64,000 nt of DNA. Source: DATEDA01 sp963754305. GTDB taxonomy: Bacteria; Pseudomonadota; Gammaproteobacteria; Burkholderiales; SG8-39. The position numbers and the translations under genes are program-made. The stretch lies in assembly GCA_963754305.1 (NCBI GenBank), contig CAVWFR010000009.1, positions 1 to 64,000 on the forward strand. Direction: 5' to 3'. The notes under the pieces are model-generated. The model ran no database searches and was not told the DNA's origin. It saw only the letters and a list, made by a program, of their open reading frames with translations. Shown one piece after another: positions 34,536 through 42,867 of the stretch; the first letter of the stretch is position 1; every line of letters starts with the position of its first letter.

Positions 34536-35768
34536 CTATGACCGCGGTGCCGCATCGGCTGTCGACTGCGACGAGCGGCGCAACAGTTTCGCGCGCCGCG
34601 CGAGGAGAAGCAACCCAGTCGCGGCGGCGCCGCTCGCGGCGGTGAACGTCCAGGCCGGGCCGATCGCCTCCCAGGCCGCCCCGCTCGCCAGTGCGCCCAG
34701 GAAGCCGCCGACGCCGAAGGCGAGCGAGAGGTAGAGCGCCTGTCCGCGCACCTGCCGCGTCCCGCTGAACCAGCGGTTGATCAGCGCGACCGAGGCGATG
34801 TGGCACGCGCCGAAGGTGGCCGCATGCGCGAGCTGCGCGATCACCAGGAGCGCCGGACTGCCCACACCCCAGCCGATCAGCGCGAACCGCCCGACCGCCA
34901 GCGCGAAACATGCGAGCAGCACCTGGTCGGCGGCGAAGCGCTTCATCCAGTACGGCGCGGCGAGGAAGACGGCGATCTCGGCGAGCACCCCCAGCGACCA
35001 CAACGCGCCGATTGCGGCCTTGCTGTACCCCGCGTCGTCGAGATAGATGCTGTAGAAAGCGTACAGCGGCCCGTGCGCGACGTTCAGCAGGATGTTCGCG
35101 GCGAGAAGCGCGACGACCTCCGCGCGCAGCGCGTGCGCGACGATAGGCTCGTGCACGGCGGCCGGGTCCGCCGGCGGATCGCGGAGCGTGAACGCGAGCG
35201 CAAGGGTTGCCGCCAGCGCCGCGAGGAGCAGCCACAGCAGGTTCGCGATCGGGACGCGGTCGAGAAGCCAGCCCACGCCGAGCACCGCCGCGATGAAGCC
35301 CACCGAGCCCCACAGCCGCACGCCGCCGTAAGACTCGATCCGATCGGCGAGCGCCTTGAACGTGATGGATTCGACCAGCGGCATCGTCGCGCTGGAGAAG
35401 AATGCGAAGGTCGCAAGCACGACGAACAGGCCCGCGAAGGTCGCGGTCGCGAAGACACCGGCGTACGCGGCGATCGCCGCGGCGAGCGTCGCCTGCAGGA
35501 GCCGTGCGCGCCAGCCGCGCCGGTCGGCGAGGGTCGCCCACAGGTGCGGCGCGAAGATCCGCATGAGCTGCATGAGCGAAAGCAGCAGGCCGATCTCCCA
35601 CGCGGATCGTCCGATCGACTGGAGGTAGAGCGAGAAATACGGCGCGAACGCGCCGACGAACGCGAAGTAGGCGAAGTAGATCCCGGCGAGCCGCCGGCGG
35701 GGAATCGGGTCGGTGACGGGCACGGGCCGCGGCTGCGTCGCACGCCGGTCGCGCGCGGCTTCCCGCAC
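34536..35768 (-). CDS. MFS permease (HcaT / MFS_1_like type)
   Basis: The protein has about 410 residues and 12 predicted membrane helices. It resembles the HcaT/LacY-like MFS group: RRRLAGIYFAYFAFVGAFAPYFSLYLQSIGRSAWEIGLLLSLMQLMRIFAPHLWATLADRRG. Such permeases import small organic acids or sugars with protons. A GTG at 35768 lies close behind an AGAAGG ribosome site; a GTG at 35723 is an alternative. It starts 7 nt after the zinc dehydrogenase stop, so it belongs to the catabolic cluster to its right, but its substrate is unknown. Confidence 0.88.
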   Translation of the reverse strand: MREAARDRRATQPRPVPVTDPIPRRRLAGIYFAYFAFVGAFAPYFSLYLQSIGRSAWEIGLLLSLMQLMRIFAPHLWATLADRRGWRARLLQATLAAAIAAYAGVFATATFAGLFVVLATFAFFSSATMPLVESITFKALADRIESYGGVRLWGSVGFIAAVLGVGWLLDRVPIANLLWLLLAALAATLALAFTLRDPPADPAAVHEPIVAHALRAEVVALLAANILLNVAHGPLYAFYSIYLDDAGYSKAAIGALWSLGVLAEIAVFLAAPYWMKRFAADQVLLACFALAVGRFALIGWGVGSPALLVIAQLAHAATFGACHIASVALINRWFSGTRQVRGQALYLSLAFGVGGFLGALASGAAWEAIGPAWTFTAASGAAATGLLLLARRAKLLRRSSQSTADAAPRS

Positions 35769-35775
35769 ATCCTTC

Positions 35776-36768
35776 TCAGGGTCGCAGCACGATCTTCGCC
35801 GCCGGGGTGCGGCCCCGATCGAGATCCTCGAACGCTCGCGCGCCCGCGGCAAGGGGGCGGGTCTCCACCCACGCGAGATCGCCGAAAGCGCCGCCGGCGA
35901 GCGCCGCCACGGTCGAACGCAGATCTGCGGTGGTGTACGTGTAGGCGCCGATCAGCGTGATTTCGGCGAGCGTGAGCCGTCGCATGTCGATCTCGCTCGC
36001 CCAGTCCTGCAGCCCGATATGCATGATCACGCCGCCCGGCTTCACCGCCTCGAGCGCGGCAGCACGCGTGGGCTTGGCGCCCACGGCGTCCAAGACGAGA
36101 TCCATCGTCCCCGCGGCCGGTCCGCCACCCGCGAGCGGATCGAAAACACGCGCGCCGCTCGCGCTCGCCGCGGCCTCGCGCCGCAGCGGGTTGGTCTCGG
36201 CGAGGTGCAGCTCGCGCACGCCGTACGCCCGGGCGAGGAGCGCGGCGAGCAGCCCGACCGCGCCGCCGCCGATCACGAGCACCCGGCACTCGGCGAGCGG
36301 ACGCACGAGCGCGCGCGAGCCGAGGTTGAGCGCGTGGAGCGCGGTCGCGGCAGGTTCGGTCAGCGCTGCGGTCACCGGATGCATGTCCTGCGGGATCTCG
36401 ATCAGGCTGGCCGCGGGGATGGACATCAGCTCGGCGAATCCACCCGGCCGGGTCATGCCGACCATCGTGCGGTCGGCGCAGAGGTTGTTCCGGCCCTGCA
36501 CGCAGTACTCGCACCGGCCGCAGACGATCAGCGGGTTGACGGTGACGCGTACGCCGCGGCCCGGCCCCGCGACGATCTGGCCCGAGAGCTCGTGTCCGAG
36601 CACGAGCGGCGGCACGCGTCGCGGATCGCGGCCGTGGTACGCATGCATGTCGGAGCCGCAGATCCCGACGGCGTCGATGCGGAGCACCACTTCGCCCGCC
36701 TCGAGCCGCGGTTCGGGCTGATCCGTGTACTCGACTCGATTGGGTGCGGTATAGACGAGTGCTTTCAT
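35776..36768 (-). CDS. Zinc-dependent alcohol dehydrogenase (MDR family), possibly HpsP-like
   Basis: The 330-residue medium-chain dehydrogenase has catalytic-zinc residues in GICGSDMHAYHG and GHELSG, the structural-zinc Cys set CGRCEYCVQGRNNLC, and a Rossmann motif VLVIGGGAVGLLAALLARAYG. The AGGAGG ribosome site 6 nt before the ATG fixes the start. It lies 10 nt after the SDR gene. In characterised dihydroxypropanesulfonate clusters, HpsN is accompanied by two 2-dehydrogenases thought to interconvert the enantiomers; this gene and the SDR could fill that role (inference). Confidence 0.9.
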   Translation of the reverse strand: MKALVYTAPNRVEYTDQPEPRLEAGEVVLRIDAVGICGSDMHAYHGRDPRRVPPLVLGHELSGQIVAGPGRGVRVTVNPLIVCGRCEYCVQGRNNLCADRTMVGMTRPGGFAELMSIPAASLIEIPQDMHPVTAALTEPAATALHALNLGSRALVRPLAECRVLVIGGGAVGLLAALLARAYGVRELHLAETNPLRREAAASASGARVFDPLAGGGPAAGTMDLVLDAVGAKPTRAAALEAVKPGGVIMHIGLQDWASEIDMRRLTLAEITLIGAYTYTTADLRSTVAALAGGAFGDLAWVETRPLAAGARAFEDLDRGRTPAAKIVLRP

Positions 36769-36778
36769 GGCTTGCCTC

Positions 36779-37558
36779 CTACTTCGCCGAGAACCCGCCG
36801 TCCACGAAGATCGTCTGCCCGGTGACATAGGCGGACGCGTCGCTTGCGAGGAAGACCGCGGTGCCGTGAAGATCGGCGAGCTCGCCATTGCGGCCGATCA
36901 TCGTCTGGGTCGCCATCGCGGCCGCGCGCTGCGGGTCGCCGAACACCGGCGCGGTCAGCGGGGTCGGGAAGAATCCCGGCGCGATGGCGTTGCAGGTCAC
37001 CCCGTAGCGCGACCAGTACTCGGCGGTCGCGCGGGTGAGCTGCATGACCCCGCCCTTCGACGCGCCGTACGGCCCGCTGTTGCCGAAGGCGCGGACCGAC
37101 TGCAGCGACGCGATGTTCACGATCCGTCCCCACCCCCGGTCGCGCATCGCGGGCGCGAGGCGCTGCGACAGGAAAAACGGCGCCGAGAGGTTGAGCGCGA
37201 TGGTGGCGTCCCAGTCGGTCTCGCTCAAGTCCGGAAACGGCTTGCGGATGTTCACGCCGGCGGCGTTCACGAGGATGTCGGGCGCGCCGAAGAGCGACGG
37301 CGCCTGCTCCGCGCATGCGAGGAGCTCGGCCCGGTCGGCGAGATCGCAAGCGAGCGCTGCCGCCGCGACCCCATCGTCAGCAAGCTCGTCCACGGCCCGG
37401 GTGAGCTCGTCGCGCCGGCGTGCGACGAGCACGACCTTCGCGCCCGCGCCCGCGAGCGCCTGCGCGATCGCCCGTCCGATCCCGGAGCTGCCGCCGGTGA
37501 CGAGCGCGACTCTGCCGGTGAGATCGAAGAGCCGCGCGATCGTCGCGGAGCTCGTCAC
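36779..37558 (-). CDS. Short-chain dehydrogenase/reductase, possibly HpsO-like
   Basis: The 259-residue SDR has the TGGSSGIGRAIAQ nucleotide-binding glycine motif, the NAAGVNI motif, the catalytic Ser in IVNIASLQS and the YxxxK pair in YGASKGG. The C-terminal FLASDASAYVTGQTIFVDGGFS is typical of classical SDRs that oxidise polyols or keto-sugars. It starts at a GTG 31 nt after the HpsN-like gene. Its position between an HpsN homologue and a zinc dehydrogenase suggests a 2-hydroxyl dehydrogenase for the same substrate (inference). Confidence 0.9.
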   Translation of the reverse strand: MTSSATIARLFDLTGRVALVTGGSSGIGRAIAQALAGAGAKVVLVARRRDELTRAVDELADDGVAAAALACDLADRAELLACAEQAPSLFGAPDILVNAAGVNIRKPFPDLSETDWDATIALNLSAPFFLSQRLAPAMRDRGWGRIVNIASLQSVRAFGNSGPYGASKGGVMQLTRATAEYWSRYGVTCNAIAPGFFPTPLTAPVFGDPQRAAAMATQTMIGRNGELADLHGTAVFLASDASAYVTGQTIFVDGGFSAK

Positions 37559-37565
37559 GACGCCC

Positions 37566-37599
37566 TCACGAAACCCGTCACGAAACCCGTCACGAAACT
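37566..37599 (-). repeat. Short 12-bp tandem repeat at the end of the HpsN-like gene
   Basis: TCACGAAACCCG occurs twice in a row (37566-37577, 37578-37589), followed by a partial third copy (37590-37599). Each copy has a TCA, that is a TGA stop on the minus strand in one frame. The stop of the HpsN-like gene is the TCA of the third copy. Confidence 0.8.
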
Positions 37600-38903
37600 A
37601 CGGGCGCGCCGCGATCGAACTCGTCCTGCGGGAAGTACTTCCGCAGCCGGTCGTCCGCGGTGCGTGCGTGCGCTTCCATCCCCTCCAGCCGCGAGATGCG
37701 CGCGGTGACTTGCGCGATCTCGCGCGCAGCCTCGCGCGTCATTCGCTGCCAGGTGAGCGTTTTCAGGAACTTGTGCACCGAGAGGCCGCCCGAGTAGCGC
37801 GCGGCGCCCTTGGTCGGCAGGATGTGGTTCGGCCCGGAGGTCTTGTCGCCGAACGCGACGGTGGTCTCCTCGCCGAGGAAGAGCGAGCCGTAGCAGGTCA
37901 GGTGCGCGAGCCACCAGTCGAGCTCGCGCGCGTGGACCTCGAGATGCTCGGAGGCGTACCGATCGGAGACCGCGACGACCTCCTCGCGCGTCTCGCACAC
38001 GATCACCTCCCCGTAGTCGCGCCACGCCGCGCCGGCCGCGTCGCGCGCGGTCGGCGGCAGCCGATCGATGAGCTGCGGCACCCGCTCCAAGGTCGCCTCG
38101 GCAATCGAGCGAGAGGTGGTGAAGAGCCATGCGGGCGACTCGTGGCCGTGCTCGGCCTGGCCGACGAGGTCCGTCGCAACGATGTGCGGGTCGGCGGCTT
38201 CGTCGGCGATCACCGCCACCTCGGACGGGCCGGCGAAGACGTCGATGCCGACCCTTCCGAAGAGCATCCGCTTCGCTTCGGCCACGAACTTGTTGCCCGG
38301 GCCGACGATGATGTCCGCGGGCTTCCCGGTGAACAGGCCGTAGGCCATCGTCGCGATCGCCTGCACCCCGCCGAGGGTCATGATGACGTCGGCGCCCGAG
38401 ACTTTCATGGCGTACAACACCTCCGGATGGATGCCCTCCCCGCGATACGGCGTGGAGCACGCGATCACGGTCCGCACGCCTGCGGCTTTGGCCGTCGCGA
38501 CGCTCATGTAGGCGGACGCGATGTGCGCGTATCGGCCGGTCGGGACATAGCAGCCGGCGACGTTGACCGGAACGAGGCGCTGGCCGGCGGTGACGCCGGG
38601 ATGGAGCTCGACCGAGAACTCGCGGATCGACTCGGCTTGCGCGCGCGCGAACTTGCGCACCTGCCCGGTCGCGAATTCGATATCGCGCTTGGTGCCCGCT
38701 GGAATGCCGCGCGTGCGCCGCTCGACCTCGGCCGGCGTCACGACGATCTCGCCCGACCACTGGTCGAGCTTAGCCGCGTACGCGCGCACCGCCGCCTCGC
38801 CGTTCGTCTCGATCTCCGCGAGCATTCCGGCCACCACCTCACGTGCGGCGGTGGTCTCGGTGTCCGCGGTCTTGGTCGCCCGCTTGAGATAGGTGATCGC
38901 CAT
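37590..38903 (-). CDS. HisD-family dehydrogenase, HpsN-like (sulfopropanediol 3-dehydrogenase type)
   Basis: The 437-residue protein belongs to the histidinol dehydrogenase family but not to biosynthetic HisD. Its start AITYLKRATK, the stretch VPVNVAGCYVPTGRYAHIASAYMSVATAKAAGV and the C-terminal GDKTSGPNHILPTKGAARYSGG-LSVHKFLKTLTWQR resemble HpsN, which oxidises (R)-2,3-dihydroxypropane-1-sulfonate to sulfolactate with NAD. Zinc-ligand regions are kept (GQAEHGHES; GDK; C-terminal LEGMEAHA). There are no his genes nearby; its neighbours are a TRAP transporter, SDR, zinc dehydrogenases and a sugar kinase. Substrate identity is inferred from similarity by memory. Confidence 0.85.
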   Translation of the reverse strand: MAITYLKRATKTADTETTAAREVVAGMLAEIETNGEAAVRAYAAKLDQWSGEIVVTPAEVERRTRGIPAGTKRDIEFATGQVRKFARAQAESIREFSVELHPGVTAGQRLVPVNVAGCYVPTGRYAHIASAYMSVATAKAAGVRTVIACSTPYRGEGIHPEVLYAMKVSGADVIMTLGGVQAIATMAYGLFTGKPADIIVGPGNKFVAEAKRMLFGRVGIDVFAGPSEVAVIADEAADPHIVATDLVGQAEHGHESPAWLFTTSRSIAEATLERVPQLIDRLPPTARDAAGAAWRDYGEVIVCETREEVVAVSDRYASEHLEVHARELDWWLAHLTCYGSLFLGEETTVAFGDKTSGPNHILPTKGAARYSGGLSVHKFLKTLTWQRMTREAAREIAQVTARISRLEGMEAHARTADDRLRKYFPQDEFDRGAPVVS

Positions 38904-38942
38904 GCAATGCTCCCGATTCGTGCGTGTCGCCGCCGCCCGAGC

Positions 38943-39848
38943 TCAAGCGTGCTCCGCGATGAGCCGTTCCACCTGGGCGCGCGTGGGCACGGCATCGGCG
39001 ACGCCCTTGCGCGCGCACTTGAGCGCCGCGGCGGCGGCGCCGAAGCGCAGCGCCCCGGGCGGCGCGAGCCCCTCGGCTAGTGCCAACGCATAGGCGCCGT
39101 GAAAGACGTCGCCGGCGCCCAGAGTATCCACCGCCGGGACGGCGAAGGCCGGCAGGTGCCGCGGCGTACGATCGCCCGCCTCCATCCACCGGACGCCGCG
39201 CTCGCCGCAGGTCACCGCAGCGAGCTTCGCGCCCGCGGCGAGCGCTTGCGCGAGTCCGGTCTCCACGGCCGCCCGGCCCGCGAAATCGGCGAGCCCCGGC
39301 TCCGAGAAGACGGCGTGATCCGCCAGGGCGACGAGCCGGGCGAGCGTTGCCGCCTCGGCGGTGTCCGCATCGAGCACACTCGGCGTCCCGCACGCACGCG
39401 CAAGCGCGAACGCGCGGGCCGCACCGTCCGGCCAGCGCACGTCGGCGAGCACCGCCGCCGCGGACGCGATGTCGGCGGGACCGAGCCACGCCGCGTCTTC
39501 GGCCAGCCCGCTGCCGCGGAAGTTGACGACCATGCGCTCTCCATCCGGCGCCACGATCACGGCCGACTCCGAGGTCCGGCCGCCGGCCACCACTTTCACG
39601 AGCGACGTATCGACGCCCTGCCCCGCGAGCGCCTCGCGCACGGCCGCGCCGGTCGCATCGTCGCCGACGCGACCGCCGAACACTGCGCGGCCGCCGAGCC
39701 GCGCGACCGCCACCGCCGCGTTCGCCGCCATGCCGCCGAGCGCGAAGGCCAGCGCGTGCGCCCGGTACTTCGCCGCCGCGCGGGGCATCGCCGCGACGTC
39801 GAAGACGCGGTCGGCGGTCAGATGCCCGAGGCACAGGACGGTCTTCAT
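38943..39848 (-). CDS. PfkB-family sugar kinase resembling sulfofructose kinase YihV
   Basis: The 301-residue ribokinase-fold protein has the family signature DTLGAGDVFHGAYALALAEG with the catalytic Asp. Beyond the generic fold it shares stretches with E. coli YihV as I remember it: GGRVGDD.TG, the segment VLADVRWPDGAARAFALAR, ADHAVFSEPGLA and AALKCARKG. The VVNF and ADVRW residues correspond to the Asn and Arg that contact the sulfonate in YihV. YihV phosphorylates 6-deoxy-6-sulfofructose. No isomerase or aldolase partner is in the window, so the substrate is open. It is encoded 16 nt after a zinc dehydrogenase. Confidence 0.8.
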   Translation of the reverse strand: MKTVLCLGHLTADRVFDVAAMPRAAAKYRAHALAFALGGMAANAAVAVARLGGRAVFGGRVGDDATGAAVREALAGQGVDTSLVKVVAGGRTSESAVIVAPDGERMVVNFRGSGLAEDAAWLGPADIASAAAVLADVRWPDGAARAFALARACGTPSVLDADTAEAATLARLVALADHAVFSEPGLADFAGRAAVETGLAQALAAGAKLAAVTCGERGVRWMEAGDRTPRHLPAFAVPAVDTLGAGDVFHGAYALALAEGLAPPGALRFGAAAAALKCARKGVADAVPTRAQVERLIAEHA

Positions 39849-39864
39849 CGATCGCGCGCCTTCG

Positions 39865-40830
39865 TCATCCAAACGCCAGCAACGGCTTGAGCAGCCGTCC
39901 GTCGGCGAACTCGGCGAACCGCTGCGGCAGCTCGTCGAGGGCGAACTCGAGATCGACGACTCGGGCATAGCGCTCGCGGTGGCGGCGGAGCAGCGCCAGG
40001 TTGGCGGCGTAGTCGCCTTTCCGGAAATAGAAGGAGCGCAGCATGTAGAAATCCTTGCGCCGGATCGGCTTCGACTCCTCGATCGTCCACGGCGCGTCAT
40101 TCTCGCCGAGGAGCAGGACAACGCCCTTCGGCCGCACGATCTCGAGCGCCTGGTTGCGCGCCGCGTGCGCCCCGCTCGACTCGACGACGAGGTGAAAGCG
40201 GCGGCTGGTGTCCCCGACGGGATGCGCCTGCGCGCCGAACCCTGCCGCGAAAAGAGTGCGCGCCTCGCGCGGATCGGCGACCCAGATGTTGCGATAGCCC
40301 ATATCCGCGGCGGCGATGATCGCGCCGACCCCGATCGGACCGGCGCCGGTCACCAGCACATCGCCGTCGGGGACGAGCGCACGCGCCATGCGCAAGCCAT
40401 GGCCGGAGGTGCCGATCGTGTCGAGGAGGAGCGGGGCGAGACGGTCTTCGACGTCATCCGGCACCGGCAGCAGGCATTGCTCGGGCACCGCGAGGTACTC
40501 GGCGTATCCGCCCGGGCGGTTCCAGCCGACGAGGGTGGACTCGGCGAGGCAGAGGTGCGTGTCGCCCGAGAGACAGCTCTCGCAGCGGCCGCAGTGCACA
40601 GGAATATAGACGAGCGAGCGGCGGCCGTGGAGCGCGTGACCCGGCGCATCGACCACGCCGAGAATCTCGTGGCCCGGCGTGTGCACCGCACCCTTGTGCC
40701 AGAGCTTCGTATCGCTGCCGCAGAGCGCCGCGCGCGCGACCCGGAGCATCACCTCGCCGGCTGCCGCCGGCGGGAGCGCCTGCTCGGCGATCGAGATCCG
40801 CCGCTCGCCGTGGAACACCGCCGCGCGCAT
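39865..40830 (-). CDS. Zinc-binding alcohol dehydrogenase (MDR family), second paralogue
   Basis: The 321-residue protein begins RAAVFHGERRISIAEQALPPAAAGEVMLRV, has ALCGSDTKLWHKG and PGHEILGVV for the catalytic zinc, and CGRCESCLSGDTHLC for the structural zinc. The nucleotide loop is VLVTGAGPIGVGAIIAAADMG. It is shorter than most MDR enzymes and differs from the paralogue at 35776. It follows dctM by 8 nt and precedes the PfkB kinase, so uptake and oxidation are co-transcribed. Substrate unknown; an alcohol of the imported compound is likely. Confidence 0.88.
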   Translation of the reverse strand: MRAAVFHGERRISIAEQALPPAAAGEVMLRVARAALCGSDTKLWHKGAVHTPGHEILGVVDAPGHALHGRRSLVYIPVHCGRCESCLSGDTHLCLAESTLVGWNRPGGYAEYLAVPEQCLLPVPDDVEDRLAPLLLDTIGTSGHGLRMARALVPDGDVLVTGAGPIGVGAIIAAADMGYRNIWVADPREARTLFAAGFGAQAHPVGDTSRRFHLVVESSGAHAARNQALEIVRPKGVVLLLGENDAPWTIEESKPIRRKDFYMLRSFYFRKGDYAANLALLRRHRERYARVVDLEFALDELPQRFAEFADGRLLKPLLAFG

Positions 40831-40838
40831 CGCGCCCC

Positions 40839-42107
40839 TCACTTCAGGGTGAAGAGGGACAGCGCCGGGAAGAACCCGATCACCGCCGAGACGACCACCA
40901 TCGCCAGCGCGAACGGAGCCGCATAGCGCGCGATCGCGCCGACCGGCGTGCGCGTCAGGCCCGACATCACGAACAGGTTCAGGCCGAACGGCGGCGTGAT
41001 GAACCCGAGCCCGAGCGTCGTGATCATGAAGATGCAGAAGTGGATCGGATCCATCCCCACTTTCTCCGCGAGCGGGAGGAGCAGCGGGCCCAGCACAACG
41101 ATGTTCGGCCCGGCCTCCATGACCATCCCGGCGAGCACCCAGATGACGAGCATCAGGATCACGACCTCGGTGCGACTCGCGCCGAACGCCATCACCCAAT
41201 CGACGAACCGCTGCGGGATCTCGAGAACCGTCAGCGTCTGTGCGAAGAGCAGCGCCACCGCGATGATCGGCAGCACGACGCCGCACACTCGAGCGCTGGT
41301 GCCGAGCATCGCCGGGAAATCGCGGAGGAAGATGCGCTTCTGGATCATGCCGATCGCGAGCCCGATCGCGGCCGCGACCGCCGCCGCCTCGGTCGGGGTG
41401 AAGATACCCGAGTAGATCCCGCCGAGGATGATCACCGGGATCAACAGTGCCCATTTCGCGGCGTTGAGTGCCGCCAACCAGCGCATCCAGGAGAAGCTGC
41501 CGGTCGAGTGCTCGTAGCCGCGAACCCGGTTGATCAGCGCGTTCGTCAGCATCACCGTGACGAGCACCATCACCCCCGGCACAAACGCCGCCTGGAACAG
41601 CGTCGCCGAGGAAATGCCCAGCACCAGGCCGATCACGATGTACGCGATCGACGGCGGGATCAGGATGCCGGTGCAGGCGCCCGATGCGACCAGCGCGCAG
41701 GCATAGGCCTTCGGGTAGCCCTTCTCCTGCAACCGGTCCATGGTGATCCGTCCGATCGCCGCGGCGTCGGCCGCGTCCGACCCGGAGATGCAGGAGAAGA
41801 GCCCGCACCCCATGACGGTAGAGGTCCCGAAACCGGCGCGAAACGTGCCGAAGGTGGACTCCGCGAAATCGAGCAGCCGGTAGGCGAGCCCGCTGCGGAC
41901 CATGACATCGCCGGTCAGGATGAACAGCGGAATCGCGATCAGCGCGAACGAATCGACGCCTTCGAACAGCGCCTCGCCGATGAGGGTGAGCGGCAGCGCA
42001 CCGGTCGAGGCGAGCATCGCGACCGTGCCGAGCCCGAGGCACACCCAGAACGGGACGCCGATCACGAGCAGCGTGACGATGAGAAGCGCCGAGAGTACGA
42101 CCTCCAT
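40839..42107 (-). CDS. dctM: TRAP transporter large permease (DctM)
   Basis: The 422-residue protein is strongly hydrophobic with about 12 helices and DctM motifs: TVMGCGLFSCISGSDAADAAAIGRITM (the conserved SGS region), GGIYSGIFTPTEAAAVAA and GLGFITPPFGLNLFVMSG. DctM couples Na+ or H+ flow to uptake of ligand delivered by DctP. It lies 3 nt after dctQ. The second signature PTEAAAV is intact. Confidence 0.95.
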   Translation of the reverse strand: MEVVLSALLIVTLLVIGVPFWVCLGLGTVAMLASTGALPLTLIGEALFEGVDSFALIAIPLFILTGDVMVRSGLAYRLLDFAESTFGTFRAGFGTSTVMGCGLFSCISGSDAADAAAIGRITMDRLQEKGYPKAYACALVASGACTGILIPPSIAYIVIGLVLGISSATLFQAAFVPGVMVLVTVMLTNALINRVRGYEHSTGSFSWMRWLAALNAAKWALLIPVIILGGIYSGIFTPTEAAAVAAAIGLAIGMIQKRIFLRDFPAMLGTSARVCGVVLPIIAVALLFAQTLTVLEIPQRFVDWVMAFGASRTEVVILMLVIWVLAGMVMEAGPNIVVLGPLLLPLAEKVGMDPIHFCIFMITTLGLGFITPPFGLNLFVMSGLTRTPVGAIARYAAPFALAMVVVSAVIGFFPALSLFTLK

Positions 42108-42110
42108 CGC

Positions 42111-42632
42111 CTACTCTTCGAACATCGCCTTGCCCGCGTAGGCCTCGCGGCCGGCGCGGAGGTCGGCGACGTCGCGCCTGATCCCCTGGACCGAGCGCAG
42201 GATCACCAGCGCGAACCCGATCGGCACCGCGGCCTCGAACCACGCCTTGTTGACGCGCAATACCGGCGTTGCGCCTTCGAACTGCAGGAGCTGCCGGATG
42301 GTATGCATCGAGTAGTAGAGCGCAACGCAGGCGAAGGCGATAGTGCACACCTCGGCGAAGACGTAGACGTAGCCGTGCACCCGCTTCGGCAGCGCGTTCA
42401 GGAGGACGTCGAACTTGATGTGGGCGCGCTCCTTCACCGCATAGGCCGCTCCGATCCAGCCGAGATAGATGAAGGCGTAGCGCGCGGTCTCCTCCGCCCA
42501 CGCTGAGGAGTAGTTGAAGACGAAGCGCCGGATCACCTCCTGCACGATGACGAAGCAGCAGAAGATGTAGCAGACGAGCATGACGTAGCGCTCGGCGTTG
42601 TCGTCGAGTTTACGCAGCACCCCCCGCATCAT
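42111..42632 (-). CDS. dctQ: TRAP transporter small permease (DctQ)
   Basis: The 173-residue protein has four predicted membrane helices and the DctQ signature WAEETARYAFIYLGWIGAAYAVKERAHIKFDVL. It forms the membrane complex with DctM. A 231-bp spacer with two strong hairpins separates it from the dctP stop, which probably allows higher dctP expression. Confidence 0.93.
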   Translation of the reverse strand: MMRGVLRKLDDNAERYVMLVCYIFCCFVIVQEVIRRFVFNYSSAWAEETARYAFIYLGWIGAAYAVKERAHIKFDVLLNALPKRVHGYVYVFAEVCTIAFACVALYYSMHTIRQLLQFEGATPVLRVNKAWFEAAVPIGFALVILRSVQGIRRDVADLRAGREAYAGKAMFEE

Positions 42633-42790
42633 CGGTCTATCCCCTCGCTGCTCGCCGACGCGCTGGCGGCGCGCGGAGCGCGCCGCCGCCGGCCCTGCTC
42701 ACCCGTCCCGGCGCTTCTCAGCCTGTCCCCCATTCCTCGCTTCACCGTGCTCACCGCGCCGCGCCCTAATCCGCCATCCCGCCGCGCGGG

Positions 42791-42867
42791 CGTGTTGAGC
42801 GGCGCGCCGAAGGCGCGACCGCTCGAACACGCCCAGTTAGGGCGTCTCGCCTTCCGAGACGCCCTAA
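42791..42867 (-). other. Two strong hairpins in the dctP-dctQ spacer
   Basis: TTAGGGCGTCTCG (42837-42849) pairs perfectly with CGAGACGCCCTAA (42855-42867), a 13-bp stem overlapping the dctP stop. A second stem-loop (42791-42831) has an arm CGTGTTGAGCGG... and GC-rich core GCGCGCC/GGCGCG. Neither has a T tract. They resemble 3'-stabilising or partial-attenuation structures between a binding-protein gene and its permease genes. The rest of 42633-42790 holds no recognised feature. Confidence 0.6.

Noticed and set aside
37590..38903. Biosynthetic histidinol dehydrogenase HisD
   Set aside because: The C-terminal sequence differs from HisD and resembles HpsN; the context is a TRAP catabolic cluster with no his gene.
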